64,000 nucleotides of DNA from Pyrus communis (GCF_963583255.1 NC_084816.1:10679600-10743599), one strand, 5' to 3'. Shown: positions 48,080 to 59,224, counted from the first letter of the stretch. The notes: generated from the sequence alone by a model not told the origin. Translations and numbers: made by a program.

Positions 48080-49290
48080 GTTTCAATGATATGTCTGTGT
48101 TTTCTTTCTGCTATCCCATTCTGTTCTGGTGTGTGAGGGCATGACAATTGATGCATTATTCCTTTATCAGATAGAAACTTTTGAAATGTTTTACCTATAT
48201 ATTCACCACCACCATCACTGTGCAGAGTTTTAATGGAAGTTTGAAACTGATTGAAGACAAAATTGTAAAAGGAAACAAATATACCAGAAACATCACTTTT
48301 ATTACATATGGGAAAAATCCAGCAATATTTTGTACAATGATCAATGAATGTGACATAATATTTGAATCCTTCTAGGGAAACACAAGGAGCAGGACCCCAT
48401 CCATCACTGTGGACAATGTCAAAGGGTTGTACAAATTTTTCTCCTGGAAAAAGGAAATGGGAGTTTACTAAATTTGCCCTCTAAACATGGTTGACACACA
48501 GAAGGATCTTTATCAGCAACACAAGACACATGAGAGGAAGTTAAAACTTGAGAGACAATGGAATTAGAGGGATGACCTAGTCTCTTATGCCAAATACTAA
48601 CTTTAAATTGTTTTCTCAGAAAAGCTGCAATTCTTCCTTTATTGATAGCCAGATGAGATCGTGATGAGATGATAAGGTACAATCCACTATGACATAGCCC
48701 TATGTAGAGGATCCTTCCTGTGGTTTTGTCCTGAATCCAAAATGAAGAAGCATCGAAAATCAACCAACAGTTATTATCCAAACAGATCTTATGCACATAT
48801 AATAAATTCTGAGACAATTTTGGCACATATAGAACATAATTAAGCCTAATAGGCTGCATTGGAGTTCTGAAAAGACTATAACCAATATGGGAGATAGCTA
48901 AACCTTTACCATTAGCTGTTTGAATGATCTCATTTGAAGGATATGGGGTTGACAATGAGAGATTTCCCAGTTCAGAGGTCATATGATTATTTGCAACAAA
49001 ATCAGTAAGCCAAACTTGTTGTTGAGATATAGTTGATGGCACTTAGAATAAAGAGTAAGTACCATTGGTTGTTACAGCATGCATGGTACTCATTTGAGAC
49101 GGTACATTCTTCTGAAAGCATGTTTTTGCACTATGATATGGATTCCCACATACATGACAACATGATGCACCACTTGTATTTCGATATCTGCAGGTGTCAG
49201 CAAGATGATTATGCTTGCCACAGATTTGACAACCTTGGAAACCTTGGTATTTCTAAATTGACATGTAGATGCCACATGATTATTTTCTTA
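48080..49290 (-). pseudogene. Copia protease and integrase N-terminal part, broken
   Basis: Minus-strand reading from about 49275 gives zinc-knuckle-like Cys pairs, then a protease region where the usual D-S-G-A triad region reads DFVANNHMT, so the active-site Ser and Gly are lost. GAG-pre-integrase (WHKRLGHPSNS with the paired Cys of CQPCLEGK) gives a complete HHCC zinc motif. Integrase core continues to HTPEQNGIAERKHRHIIET at about 48090, where the LTR-like insert begins. Frame changes occur near 49045 and 48420. Confidence 0.85.
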
Positions 49291-49339
49291 CAAATTTGAC
49301 AAATTTGAGCCTCAAAACCATAGTTCTGTGTTCTTGGTG

Positions 49340-50240
49340 GTCATGCACCAAGAGTGCCAGGTGCCGGACTTGAATGAAAATTCTTGCCATTTCCATATTT
49401 CGGATTAAAGTTGTTTCCAAACCGATTTCTGCCTTTACCATTTTGATTAAAGGACTTATATGCATTGCAATTAGAACTAGCATAATTTCCACCAGAACTG
49501 GAAAAAGATTGATTCTTGGATGGCAGGCCATTGGTTTGTGCCATTAGTGCAGATAACACCGGTGATGGAGGAATAGTTTCAACCAGAGTTTCTTCAGCAA
49601 GCAGTTGAAACCAAAGATCTTTCAATGATATCACAGTTTCATGACCCTTAATCACATATCTTATTGTGTTGAACTCAGCAGGCAGACCATTTAGTGTAAG
49701 AATGACTATATCATCATCATCAAAAAATACACCAGCAGCAGACAACAAATCCCGTGCTTCTTTAATCTTCTGCAAATGCACAGTGATAGAATCACTACCT
49801 TTCTTTATGGTTTGAAGCTCAGATTTAAGTTGAAATATGCTCATTCTTGTGACTGTAGAGAATTGTTCTCATAGGTGATTCCACAGTTCTTTGGAACTAG
49901 TACTCCCAATGGCACAGGAAATCGCAGCCGGAGACAATGTGGCGGTGATCAACTGCATTAATGCTTTATCATGCATTTTCCACAACTTGTAGTCATCAGA
50001 TTGAACCCTTGTAGCAGAATCACCAGAAGATTCTTGACAAAACTGAGCAGGACAAGGCATCGAACCATCAACAAAACCAATTATGCTATGCCCTTCAAGA
50101 AGCAACTCCATCTGGAAATGCCAAGCCAAGTGATTCGATTCATCCAATTTCACATTTATCAAGCTTGAGACGGATGAAATCAAAGGCGCAATCAGAGATT
50201 GTAGAATCTGTAACTGAGCAGCGGTCACCATTGTTACCAA
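49340..50240 (-). pseudogene. Copia gag, broken in two frames
   Basis: The first part (50240-49869) reads MVTMVTAAQLQ through LDESNHLAWHFQMELLLEGH and KALMQLITATLS to KELWNHL, the usual start of copia gag. A stop and frame change near 49860 lead to MSIFQLKSELQTIKKG and LNGLPAEFNTIRYVI, the retrotransposon gag middle (UBN2-type), then an Asn/Gly/Ser-rich tail ending near 49340. Gag would package the element RNA. No complete protein is possible without the frame change. Confidence 0.85.
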
Positions 50241-50449
50241 TTACGTAGAAATCCTGACAGAGAACTAACAACAAACACTTGGTTGGCACACTTTGAGAAG
50301 ACGAAACCAGACGAAACCAAACAAAGAAATACCCCAATTTACCAGAAAAGATCACAAATCCACAGAGAAAATATCACACAGAGAAGAATGTAGAAATGGA
50401 AGCAAATGAAACCAAGATCGAAAGACCACCAAGCTGCTATGCTTGTTTA

Positions 50450-50463
50450 CGCAAATGATACCA
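50450..50463 (-). promoter_or_regulatory. Copia primer-binding site
   Basis: The minus strand reads TGGTATCATTTGCG directly after the 5' LTR, matching the 3' end complement of initiator Met tRNA used by many copia elements. Confidence 0.85.
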
Positions 50464-50731
50464 TGTAAACCATTGAAGAATATTGATGAAGATAGTTATG
50501 CAGAAAGAGAGAGGAGAAGAAGAAGAAGAAGAAGATCGGGAGTTTAGAGAGAGAAGAGAATATTAGAAAATGTATTATCTTTCTTGTTAGTTACAAATGA
50601 TGGTTACAAGATTTATATAGTTTGTATTGATAGCTTACACTCTAAGCTACACAATAACAAACTTTATCTAACTTCTTTAATCTCTTGACACATGTCTAAT
50701 TCACAGCCATAGGATCTTAATACTCCTAACA
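50464..50731 (-). repeat. Copia 5' LTR
   Basis: 268 bases, TGTAAACCATTG to CCTAACA on the plus strand, with one extra GAA-type unit relative to the 3' LTR. GTTTATATAG near 50610 is mirrored in the other LTR and may be the TATA region. Confidence 0.93.
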
Positions 50732-50736
50732 ATAGA

Positions 50737-51329
50737 TCCATAACCATATGAGAGGGATCCAGACTATGGGGTGACAAATCAACTCATTAGATTGTTAACA
50801 GATAAACATTTAGACCCGTTTAGTTTGATTTTATCATAATAGGGTGGTGAGATTGATAGGGGAGATGATGGTGTAATATCTTATTATGGTGAAATTAAAC
50901 TAAATGAGTATTCATTGTTTCTGTTAACGTCCAATGAGTTGATTTGCCAATCTATTTAGCTAGCTATTCTAGAAGTCCTTGGAAGTCTTGAGCGCAACAC
51001 CCCACGTGTCAAGATACATGTGGGAAATAAGTTGACAATTCCCTTTGGAAATATATCCATTTTTGAAATCACTTGTTGAAGTATAACCTACATTTTCTAA
51101 TTTTATAAAACTAAACAAAATTAAAATTAAAAAGACTTAATTACTTTTAACCTTCTCTTAACACTCCTGTGCTCTCTAGACTCCTCATCTCCATTGAAAC
51201 ACCACCACCAAACTTCTCTTTACCCAAATGTAATTGAACCAAGGGATCACGCCAAGCAGTAACTGCAATATTAGATGAAGAAATAGTCTAAAACTAACAA
51301 AATTTTTCTGAAAACTTATTCGTGGTGTG
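50737..51329 (+). repeat. Duplicated flank shared with 28310-28720
   Basis: Bases 50737-51030 match the 28300-28720 block (landmark CACCCCACGTGTCAAGATACATG) but lack its MITE. Bases 51030-51329 have no recognised content. Confidence 0.65.
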
Positions 51330-51500
51330 GCTATGAACCCAGTCGAGCATCCTCACGGAGGAGGTTATCACCACATATTGGACAGGTGGCGTAACGCTTC
51401 TCCTGGGAAGAAGGTTGGTTTCATGCTGCTAGGGGGACTGGTGGTCTCAAAGGACAAGTTGTTGCAAACGTCTCTAAGGCAGGCTAGTCATGAGATTACA
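51330..51500 (+). pseudogene. Cytosolic ribosomal protein L8 (uL2) C-terminal fragment
   Basis: Translation gives [13 protein letters not shown], then a diverged segment about four residues short, then SPGKKVGF; after a one-base frame shift, TGGLKGQ. This is the order of the conserved C-terminal region of eukaryotic uL2/RPL8 ([12 protein letters not shown]...PGKKVG...RTGRLRGQ). Upstream and downstream parts of the gene are missing, so it is a decayed fragment, possibly of a processed copy. The organellar L2 proteins share the first motif but match less well after it. Confidence 0.65.
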
Positions 51501-51711
51501 TTTTCGACTTTATCTATATTTGCCGTGTTTGGACTGTTTATATTTTATTCCAGGCTAGTTTGGTGCGTTTTGTGGAGGAAATTTTGTTTTAGAAAAAGAA
51601 AAAAATGGGGATGAAGATTTAGAAAAGAAACACCACGATTCTGGATGCAGGGAAGGTTTTAAACTAAAGGGCAATAAGTCTTTTTACCGTCAATTTTGAT
51701 TAGTTTTATAA
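51501..51711 (+). other. Short spacer, nothing recognised
   Basis: AT-rich; its last ~60 bases begin the block shared with 24061 onward. Confidence 0.5.
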
Positions 51712-51719
51712 TAAATGAA

Positions 51720-51840
51720 GGGAATTGTTATTAGCACTCCAAAGATCTCATTTGACACTCCAAACTTTCTATAATTAGAAAGAAAAATACACTTGTGAGG
51801 AGTGTAGAATGAGATTTTTGAAGTGCTAATAACAGTTCCC
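51720..51840. mobile_element. Short hAT-type MITE (121 bp)
   Basis: Begins GGGAATTGTTATTAGC and ends CTAATAACAGTTCCC. Flanked by a perfect 8-bp duplication TAAATGAA (51712-51719, 51841-51848). The duplicate block at 24108 has a single TAAATGAA and no element, a direct empty site. Confidence 0.95.
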
Positions 51841-51848
51841 TAAATGAA

Positions 51849-52640
51849 AATGTAGGTTATATTTCAATAAGTAATCTCTAAAATGGCTATATTTCTAAGT
51901 TTCCCAAATAAGTTCAGGCTTTCAACAAAAATTTCAACTGGCCACTGTGTTTGTTGAACTGTATTGCTGATTCTAAGGTTATTGACCAACTTAGCTAGAA
52001 GTAATATGGAATTGAACATGGATAAAAAGGTCATCATTAATTAGTTACTTGCATTGGTCACCTAATTAGGTTTTTTTTTTTTTTTTAGTTTTGCGAATGA
52101 TTAGGTATGCATCTTAATAAAAGAAAATGTTAGACTTTGTTTAGGAAAAATTGGAGGTTTTCCACCACACATTAATGAAAGAGTAATTTTTATCTTCATG
52201 TAGTCTCAATACTACATGAAGAGCGTGATAGTGTACTTTTAGCTCCTAGGTCAAATGATATGCCAAAATAGAAATGAATTTATAGGAGTTTGAACTCAAG
52301 AGAGTTTTAGATCTTTACTCGCTTTCCACTAGGCCAAGTTCCAAATCTTTACTCGCTTTCCACTAGATCAACCCAGTAGAGATGCATACCCACAGCCGAC
52401 TGATTGATTTGAAGGTTGATATTGGTAAAACTGTATTTCCAAAGCTTGATCTTCCCAGATCTCCTCAAAATTTCAAATTCAATTTTTATATTCTTCTTCA
52501 CATCCTTTATTCAATCTTCATGCATAAACGATGCACATTGGAGTATTATACAAAACAAAATTGATCCTTTATATGCATTTTGATACCTGTTGAAAAAATT
52601 AATATTCCACCACACAATAATTTTTTTTTTCTTACAAAAG
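51849..52640 (+). repeat. Duplicated flank shared with 24110-24870, with a minus-strand SINE
   Basis: It matches block 24110-24870. The SINE (about 52270-52375, minus) again shows a duplicated A-box-like part. No gene. Confidence 0.75.
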
Positions 52641-52679
52641 GGGATAATTAATGTAGGTCACGGTTATCCACTTCTGAGA

Positions 52680-52757
52680 CACTGGACGTATGTCATCAAC
52701 TTTCACATCGTCATAATCCGTCGCATTAAAATCAACGTGCATGTCGAAGGCGTAAGG

Positions 52758-52802
<45 letters not shown>

Positions 52803-52880
52803 TACCTTCTAGCTACCTTTAGTTTAATGTCCAGCCCACCTTATGAAAATTATGCACGAGTAAATTAAGATGATAGAGAG
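52680..52880 (-). pseudogene. Inverted promoter remnant of a dioxygenase copy, gene body missing
   Basis: Minus-strand reading gives AAAGTTGATGACATACGTCC, the same proximal promoter word found before the intact gene (about 16476-16502) and the broken copy, preceded by AAGGTGGGCTGGACA. The match stops just before the position of the TATA box and joins SINE-tail sequence. A (TA)20 microsatellite (52761-52800) has been added inside it. No coding sequence remains. Confidence 0.7.
52761..52800. repeat. (TA)20 microsatellite
   Basis: An uninterrupted TA run inside the promoter remnant, absent at the matching place before the other two copies. Confidence 0.95.
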
Positions 52881-52899
52881 AAAAAATATTTTAAATTAA

Positions 52900-53790
52900 A
52901 TTTTAAGAATCACTAATTAATTTGGTGCGGGGTGGTCAACAATCTCATCCCTATCCAGAGAAAAAATAATATTAAAATGACGAGTCCACGAGAATTAAGT
53001 AGTATGATACTAAAATCCTATGACGAGTATGATACTAAAATTATATATTTGTCTGCATACATGCATATAAACCTGTCTATAAGTTTATCCCTATATGCCA
53101 AATAACTATTTGTGTGCATACATATATAGAGATTAGAGACCTATATGTTTGAAAGAATAAATACTTTAGAATCAGTTATTCCTTTTATCCTAAGAAAATG
53201 ATCAGTTCGACCTAGTCCTCATGAGAGTAGGACTGTGAAAGGATTAAGTATTAGGATGGACAATCTAGTCCTACACCTGCCAAGGATTAGAATGAGCCTT
53301 GGATAAATATGAATTATCCCAGGGATCATAATCACTATATAATCATATAAAGATAAATGAATCTTATAATGGGATTAGATTTAGAGTCCTGGTGAGAATC
53401 AAAGAGGAAGAGTAATGTTTTCTACACTAAAGGAGAAGGGGTGGGGCTTAGCCTCACAATGGACTAGCAATAATGTAATTCAATCAGTTGTTTATTAAAT
53501 ATTATTTTCTCTATTCTTAATGTAAATTCAATAGAACGTAGATGAAAATTGAAAGTCCAATTTTATTATGTGGATTCAATTGCTTTGATTGGTTTATGAG
53601 GGGTTTCTTCTAGCATGTTCGAATATTATTCATTTGCTTCAAATATTTGACTTTCTTTTTGTTATAAAAAAATTATTGAAGCAATTAACGCATATAAAAA
53701 CATTTAAAATGTGTAGTCGAGCGTAATACGACATGGTTCAAAAAATGCTTTCTCACACAAGTGCATGAAGGCTAGTAATAAGTCTATAGG
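52900..53790. other. Segment specific to the inverted block, nothing recognised
   Basis: Both edges match the blocks at 15850-16300 and 37690-38250 in reverse, but about 52990-53770 has no counterpart there. It is AT-rich and has no open frame of interest; the word GGCTTAGCCTCACAATGGACTAGCAATAATGTAATTC near 53447 recalls LTR-end sequence at 39241. Possibly an old retroelement insertion. Confidence 0.45.
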
Positions 53791-55464
53791 AGTATCCAAT
53801 CTGTTTCACAATCAAACAGCAGTTCTTCCTTTTCAACAATATAGATAGTGGTAGGTTAAAATCCGTGATGTCATGGAAGAAAGAACACCGAGTAGTGCTA
53901 CATTTATCATTAAGTTGTACCATTATTTGTATCATCTTTTTAACAGATCTTGGCCCACGAACCCTTGTAAGTTTCATCTTTATTAGAGAAATGGTACAAT
54001 TGATGGTATAACTAGATGGTAAAAACAACATTTTTGCATAAAATATAGTTGATATTTTGACTTTATACATTTGAAAGCCTGAAAATGTTTTCCAATTCTT
54101 GAAATGTGGGTGGTGCCGGTGGCGCTCTCAAGACTTGTGAGGACTTCTGGAATCGTGGGATTCCTGCGGGTACACGACAAGGGCAGGAAATTAGGCAAGA
54201 AGGCATACTCAAAACTTATCAGCCCACTAACATTGGAATGTTTTTTGTTTTATTTTTAATCGAAAACCAACATTGGAATATATATGAGGCAAATTACTAA
54301 CAAAGCAAATTTGGCAAGCACATGGTTACGTCCTTCAACTCTATAAAACAACGCAAATCTGCAAGCACATGGTTACGTCCTTCGACACTATCATTACAAG
54401 GTAGTGCTATCTACACATTTGTATTTTTTATACACTTTTTTTAATTTCTGGTTATTGAATTGAATAAATTAAAGAAAATTAATAACAAAAAATTAGTAAA
54501 GGCGTGTAGAAAATAAAAAAGAGTGCATGGATATAGCACTTTCCTATATATAATAATATATAAAAATTTATCCCCACTACCGAATGCAGGCTAGTTGAGA
54601 ATTTTTTTATTTTTTATTTTTTATTTTTTTTAAGTAGTGCTATTCACACACCCATTTTACTTCCCGCAAACTCTTGTTAATTTTTTGCAGTTGATCTTTT
54701 TCAATTTATTTGATCCGACGGTCATAAATTGAGAGGGGTGTGTGAAAAATAAAAATAGGAGCGTGGATAGCATTATCCAAAAAATATCTTTCTAGAAATT
54801 TGTACCTAAAAAATAATTCTTTTAAAAAATTATAAAAGAAATGTTAAAGAGACTCTCAAAGATGGAACTCTCTGCCACCTCTAATTTTCTAAAAATCTGC
54901 CTAGGGCTCGACGGCGGCCCACTGCCATAAATTCACCAAAATCGTTCAACAAGTCAGCTATACTACTAGGCAGCGCCTAGATGACAGATGGCCGCTGGGA
55001 GGGCTAGGCAGCCTCGGTGACTGCCGGGCGGTTCTTTAACTAAAAAAAAAAAAAATCACTATAAAGATGGTGAATCTCTGCCATGTAGCTGCTATTTCAT
55101 TGTGTTGATGTGCCTTTTTCCCTCTCCACGTGCGTAGAAGAGGAGTCAACCGAAAACATTTGACAAGAGAGGAAGAGGGAGAGAAAGGGTGAGAGAGAGG
55201 GAGCTCTGTAAAATTTGCAATTGCAGAGAAGAAGTGAGATGGTGCATAGTTTATGTTGGCTAGGGTTAGAGTTAGGGATTTTAAAGTTGGCTGATAGTTC
55301 TTTTAAAATTAGGAAATAAATTATTTATTTATTGAATGTGAAAACAAGGCCCAATTCTCTTTTAATGAAAAGTAAGGTCCAACAATGATTAAAACATGTT
55401 AGGTTTAGAAAAAAATGTTACAAAACCAAGACAAATATTCCTCAACTTTTGCACATAAGTCATC

Positions 55465-55466
<2 letters not shown>

Positions 55467-55506
<40 letters not shown>
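55467..55506. repeat. (TAT)n microsatellite
   Basis: About 13 units, the inverted counterpart of the (TAA)n tract at 35071-35116. Confidence 0.9.
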
Positions 55507-55511
<5 letters not shown>

Positions 55512-55751
55512 ATGAATTTTCTTAAAATAATTTATATGTCATTTTATTTTGCAATTTATGTAACTCAGCTTAATTATATTTTTTTTTAAATTGAAAATAG
55601 GCACTTATTTATACAATTTTACGTAAATCTGCCTAGGCCATGTATGGGCGCTAGGCCCTAGTTCCCCGCCCAATTAGCACTTAATGTCTTTTAGAACATT
55701 GGCCACCTCATATTTTTGGCACAATGTTTAATAATCTTGGCACGAGCCACT

Positions 55752-55920
55752 TAGTACTATGGTTTATTGGTATTCCTTTTCACTGATAAGTGAGAGGTCT
55801 TAGGTTCGATTCTTGCCAAAGACGAATTTGAACCACATTATTTCTAGCCCATTGTGAGGCTAAGTCCACTCCATCTCCTTAGCGTAGATAATATCGTTTC
55901 TTCAAAAATAATAATAATAA
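55752..55920 (+). mobile_element. tRNA-derived SINE with (AAT)n tail
   Basis: A-box-like ATGGTTTATTGGTATTCC, B-box-like GGTTCGATTC about 45 bases later, a body with GAATTTGAACCACATTATT, and an (ATA)n tail at 55903-55927. This is the layout of plant tRNA-derived SINEs. A minus-strand relative lies at 27735-27870. Confidence 0.75.
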
Positions 55921-56045
55921 TAATAATAAGAAGGTTGGCATGAGGAGAATGTTAAAATGTGAGGTGGCAGTGAGTCCATGAGGAGTCTCATTTTGAGAGA
56001 GTCTCCTTAGCACACTTTGAAAGAGTCTCTTTAACACTTCTCAAT

Positions 56046-56219
56046 TTGAGAAATGCTAAGGAGACTCTCTCAAAAGGTGGACTCTTTGCCACCTCATATT
56101 TTTGGCATAATGTTTTATAAAGTTAACACAAGAATAAATGTTAAATTGTGAGGTGGCAGTGAGTCCATGAAGAATCTCACTTTGAGAGAGTCATCTTAGC
56201 ATTTCTCAAATTGAAATTA
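56046..56219. mobile_element. MITE (~174 bp) with long inverted ends
   Basis: The ends are TTGAGAAATGCTAAGGAGAC and its near-perfect complement ending GCATTTCTCAA; CTCTCTCAAA and TTTGAGAGAG continue the pairing. The target duplication is short or ambiguous. The direct block at 34572-34741 carries a diverged copy, and the MULE at 29431-34560 inserted inside one end of that copy. Confidence 0.75.
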
Positions 56220-56670
56220 AAATTAAATATGGAATCTACAAAGTATTTTATTTACCGTTTACAAAAAGGGGATTTAATGAAAGCTCTTTTCAATTTTAAC
56301 TTTTAATTAAAAGGGAATTTTTGGTGAAAAATGTCCATGATGGATCAAACATTTTTTTTATTTACTCTTATGCCATTATTCTATTTATTAAGACAGGTCC
56401 CACAGTGATATTTATATTTTTGTCTGATGCTTGATTTATTATACGCAACTCTGCACAGTGATATTGTGACATATTCCCCATTTATTTCATTATTGTTTTG
56501 CTCTTTCAACTTTTGCTTATCTGCTTTCAGCTCTTCTAGGCTTCCATCATGTTGTCTTTGTTGTGCAGTTCTTCTTTTGTTTTATTGTTCCAGTAATGAT
56601 CATCTCCTTCTTCTAGCTGTGCTTCTTTTTCATTATCTTCTTTTATCTTGTAATAGGTTGCTATAGTTTG
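56220..56670 (-). repeat. Inverted copy of 28940-29415
   Basis: The reverse complement matches 28940-29415 closely. The 79-residue open frame (56427-56666) corresponds to the 88-residue frame of the other copy but has no known domain. Confidence 0.7.
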
Positions 56671-57582
56671 TTCCATGAAATTTTGTGGCTTCCAGTAGGG
56701 CTAATGACTAATATTGCTTTTGCTATAAATATACATCTCATTAACTTATGTTACTAATAACATATCATAATTAAAATCTCAAATTCCTCCTTGGCTAACA
56801 TTTGGACTCCGTGATATCTCAAAATATATTGTTGTGTAGGAGCCCATCCATGGGGTAATATAAAGGATAATCTGAAAGATTTTCATTTATCATAACTATG
56901 TGTCTTGCCTCTTCGTTATGCATGTATTTGTACCAATCTATAGAACTACTGATATAACTTATGCATATTTTCTAAAAGATTCTTCATTCATCATAGCTAG
57001 TGTCTTGCCACTTCTTTATGCATGTGTTTGTTCCAATCTAGTGAACTGTGGTTAAAAAATATTTTATCAAGATAACCAAAATCTAATAATAAGGTTCAGG
57101 TTACTTTTACTTCATTATGCTCATAACTAAAGTGCCATCGTTAGAAATTTCTCATATTAATACTAGTTAAAACTATGCTAACTTCTGGTTTACAATTACA
57201 ACTCTATGTAGTACCACAAAGACATGATGGATGTATTTTTGTAATAACATCACTCCCTGGTTTTAGGTCAAAAATAGACTGGTACAAAGCAACTTGTGAC
57301 TGTAATTGTGACCCCTGCATGGACTATGAAGCTTTCATAATGCTTGTTGATTGGCAATATTCTTAATTTAGCTATTTTGAGATTTCTTCTAACAAGATTT
57401 TATCAGGTATTGTATCTAATGGTACAGTACTAATAAATTTTCCAACTTTTGTTGTGTTGTGTTAATTTTAACTTCTTCAATTTGGTGTTGCTCCATATCA
57501 GTATCTTATAGAAGCTCAATAGTAATCTCTCTATCTTCAATGGGCTCATTAGCCTCTTGTTCTTTATTAGCGGGCTCAGTAA

Positions 57583-57584
<2 letters not shown>
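56671..57584. other. AT-rich sequence, nothing recognised
   Basis: An internal repeat of TTATGCATGT(A/G)TTTGT with nearby CTTGCC words occurs near 56900 and 57000. The 63-residue open frame at 57175-57366 has no recognisable motif. Confidence 0.45.

Positions 57585-57625
<41 letters not shown>
57585..57625. repeat. Run of 41 T
   Basis: A pure T run on the plus strand. It could be an old poly(A) tail of a minus-strand retrocopy, but no TSD or source was recognised. Confidence 0.9.
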
Positions 57626-57659
57626 CTCTTTATTCTTATGTTGATCATATTCTTGGCCA

Positions 57660-58865
57660 ATTCTGATTTCTATTTCAGGGTATTACTTGCCATTTGTTGC
57701 ATTTTGAAGTGTTAGAGTCCTTGATTCATTTTGATGAATTGAGTAGTCAATGCCTGAAGGTCTCTGGAAAATGATTGGAGGCTACTTTCAAGTGAATGGA
57801 TGTGATGTTCGCCTTAATAGAAATTAAAATTAAAACTATCAAACTCTTGTTCCAAGGCTTTAACGATTTTTTCATGTCTTAATCTCCCGCTTGGATGTTT
57901 AATCTGGATGTTCTAAAAATTGTCCAAAAGATTAGGTTACAAATTATTGGACGAATTCTTTACGGAATAAGAACATATTCTTTCTTTAATCTTCCCAAGA
58001 GCTTCTTATACTTTGAAGAAGTTTTATAGAAGTCTTCCATCTCCAAAAAAAGCGAGCTACGTCTGAGTTAAACTTGGAGATGGAAGTCTTCTTTCGTTTC
58101 TCGACGGTGAAGTAAGACTAAACTCATGAGCGTGTTGCCCATCAGTGAGTCCAGGTACTCGTGGCCTATATTTTAGAGTGGATTTTTTTTTTTTAATTTC
58201 TTCTAATATAGTGACATTAAAGTTAAAAGTGGGCCATGGTGGTGATGTTGGTCTATTCATACTATTTTGGAATCCACTGAATGGTGGAGGTTTATGGTGC
58301 ATCATAATGCTACTAAAAGGTGATCTTCTGCCTTAAGGTCTTTCGGTATCTGAGGATCATGGCCAATGAATAAGTTTTGATAGGATATCACCTAATGTAT
58401 TGGGACTACCTATAATATGTTCGAAAATTGGTATAAACCATTTATTGTAATTGAATCAATAAAATTGACCAATCTTTGTGTTGCTTGCTTGTTAGTATGT
58501 ATTTTATGTATTGAGAAACAATGTTTTGACAATTTGTCCTTATTGTAAATACTTCATTATGTAAAAATAAAGAAAATGATTCAAGTGAATTAATTATTCC
58601 TAAAATTTCTAAATTTGTTGCTGGTAATCTTGATTGTATATCACTAAATCTAAGGCCTATCTACAAACTTGCTTTGGTGATCCTTTTGCTTTTTCTGGTA
58701 TATTATTCTTGCCCATCCTAATGACGATGCACTTGCTTTAACCATTTGATAACTCTCATCTACTGGCAAAGTTACTAGATTAAACTTTGTTATTTCTTGC
58801 TTTATATTTTGAACTAATTCAATATTCTCTCCATTGGGAACTACTAAGAAACCACATGACATCTA
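57660..58865 (-). pseudogene. Possible retroelement relic (pararetrovirus-like or gypsy-like), very degenerate
   Basis: The minus-strand frame 58862-58650 has LVTLPVDESYQ followed by an Ala-Ser-Leu-Gly-Trp stretch, which resembles the start of the RNase H domain of reverse-transcribing elements (normally T-D-A-S followed by G-W-G or G-I-G); the catalytic Asp is replaced. Downstream (58305-57700) there are Pro-rich and coiled-coil-like pieces in changing frames with stops. The Gly-Trp version is more usual in caulimovirus-like sequences than in gypsy elements, but this is weak. No complete domain can be read. Confidence 0.3.
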
Positions 58866-59224
58866 CATCAAGGAATTCATGGTACGATTTGTAGAACCCT
58901 AAAATCAAATTAACAACATGACATCTGTGTTAACTCGCATCACATATACTCGATTCAAACCAAAGTGGTGGCCAATCACCAAGATTAAAATCAAGCTCAT
59001 AAGCACATCAAAATGATACTCGAAGTGAAGGAAAATTCTTAAATAATTAAGCTGAAGTTTAAAGAATTCATGGTTAGGCTACATTGTAGTCATAGTGAAA
59101 AGAAATTAGTTCAAAAATATAATCGAAAATAATATTGAATCTATAAAATTAAGAAGAAACTAAGTTCAGAAAAATCCCTGAAAGGTCCCCTTGCTCTGCC
59201 GTAGCCTTCTTGCCGTAACCTTCC
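58866..59224. other. Spacer, nothing recognised
   Basis: AT-rich, no open frame; it ends with CTTGCCGTAACC next to the LINE tail, which may include the LINE target site. Confidence 0.5.

Larger units (their letters stand above)
42690..50731 (-). mobile_element. Ty1-copia retrotransposon, both LTRs, degenerate
   Basis: LTRs at 42690-42951 (3') and 50464-50731 (5') differ by roughly seven or eight substitutions and a short GAA-type indel. Target duplication ATAGA at 42685-42689 and 50732-50736; the related site near 28300 is empty. Next to the 5' LTR the minus strand reads TGGTATCATTTGCG, a primer-binding site for initiator Met tRNA. Next to the 3' LTR is a GAGGGGGGAT purine tract. The domain order gag, protease, integrase, reverse transcriptase, RNase H defines copia. 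A 2.9-kb LTR-like insertion splits the integrase. Confidence 0.95.
53791..56045 (-). repeat. Inverted segmental duplication block
   Basis: The reverse complement follows 34586-37680 and 13493-15890 in order: (TAA)n tract, hAT-end remnant, CT-rich tract, GTAGTGCTATC segment, and the SINE head. It lacks both solo LTRs found in the direct blocks. The SINE head at 54108-54158 is fused to its own inverted partner, so the ~150 bases between them in the direct copies are missing. Confidence 0.75.
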
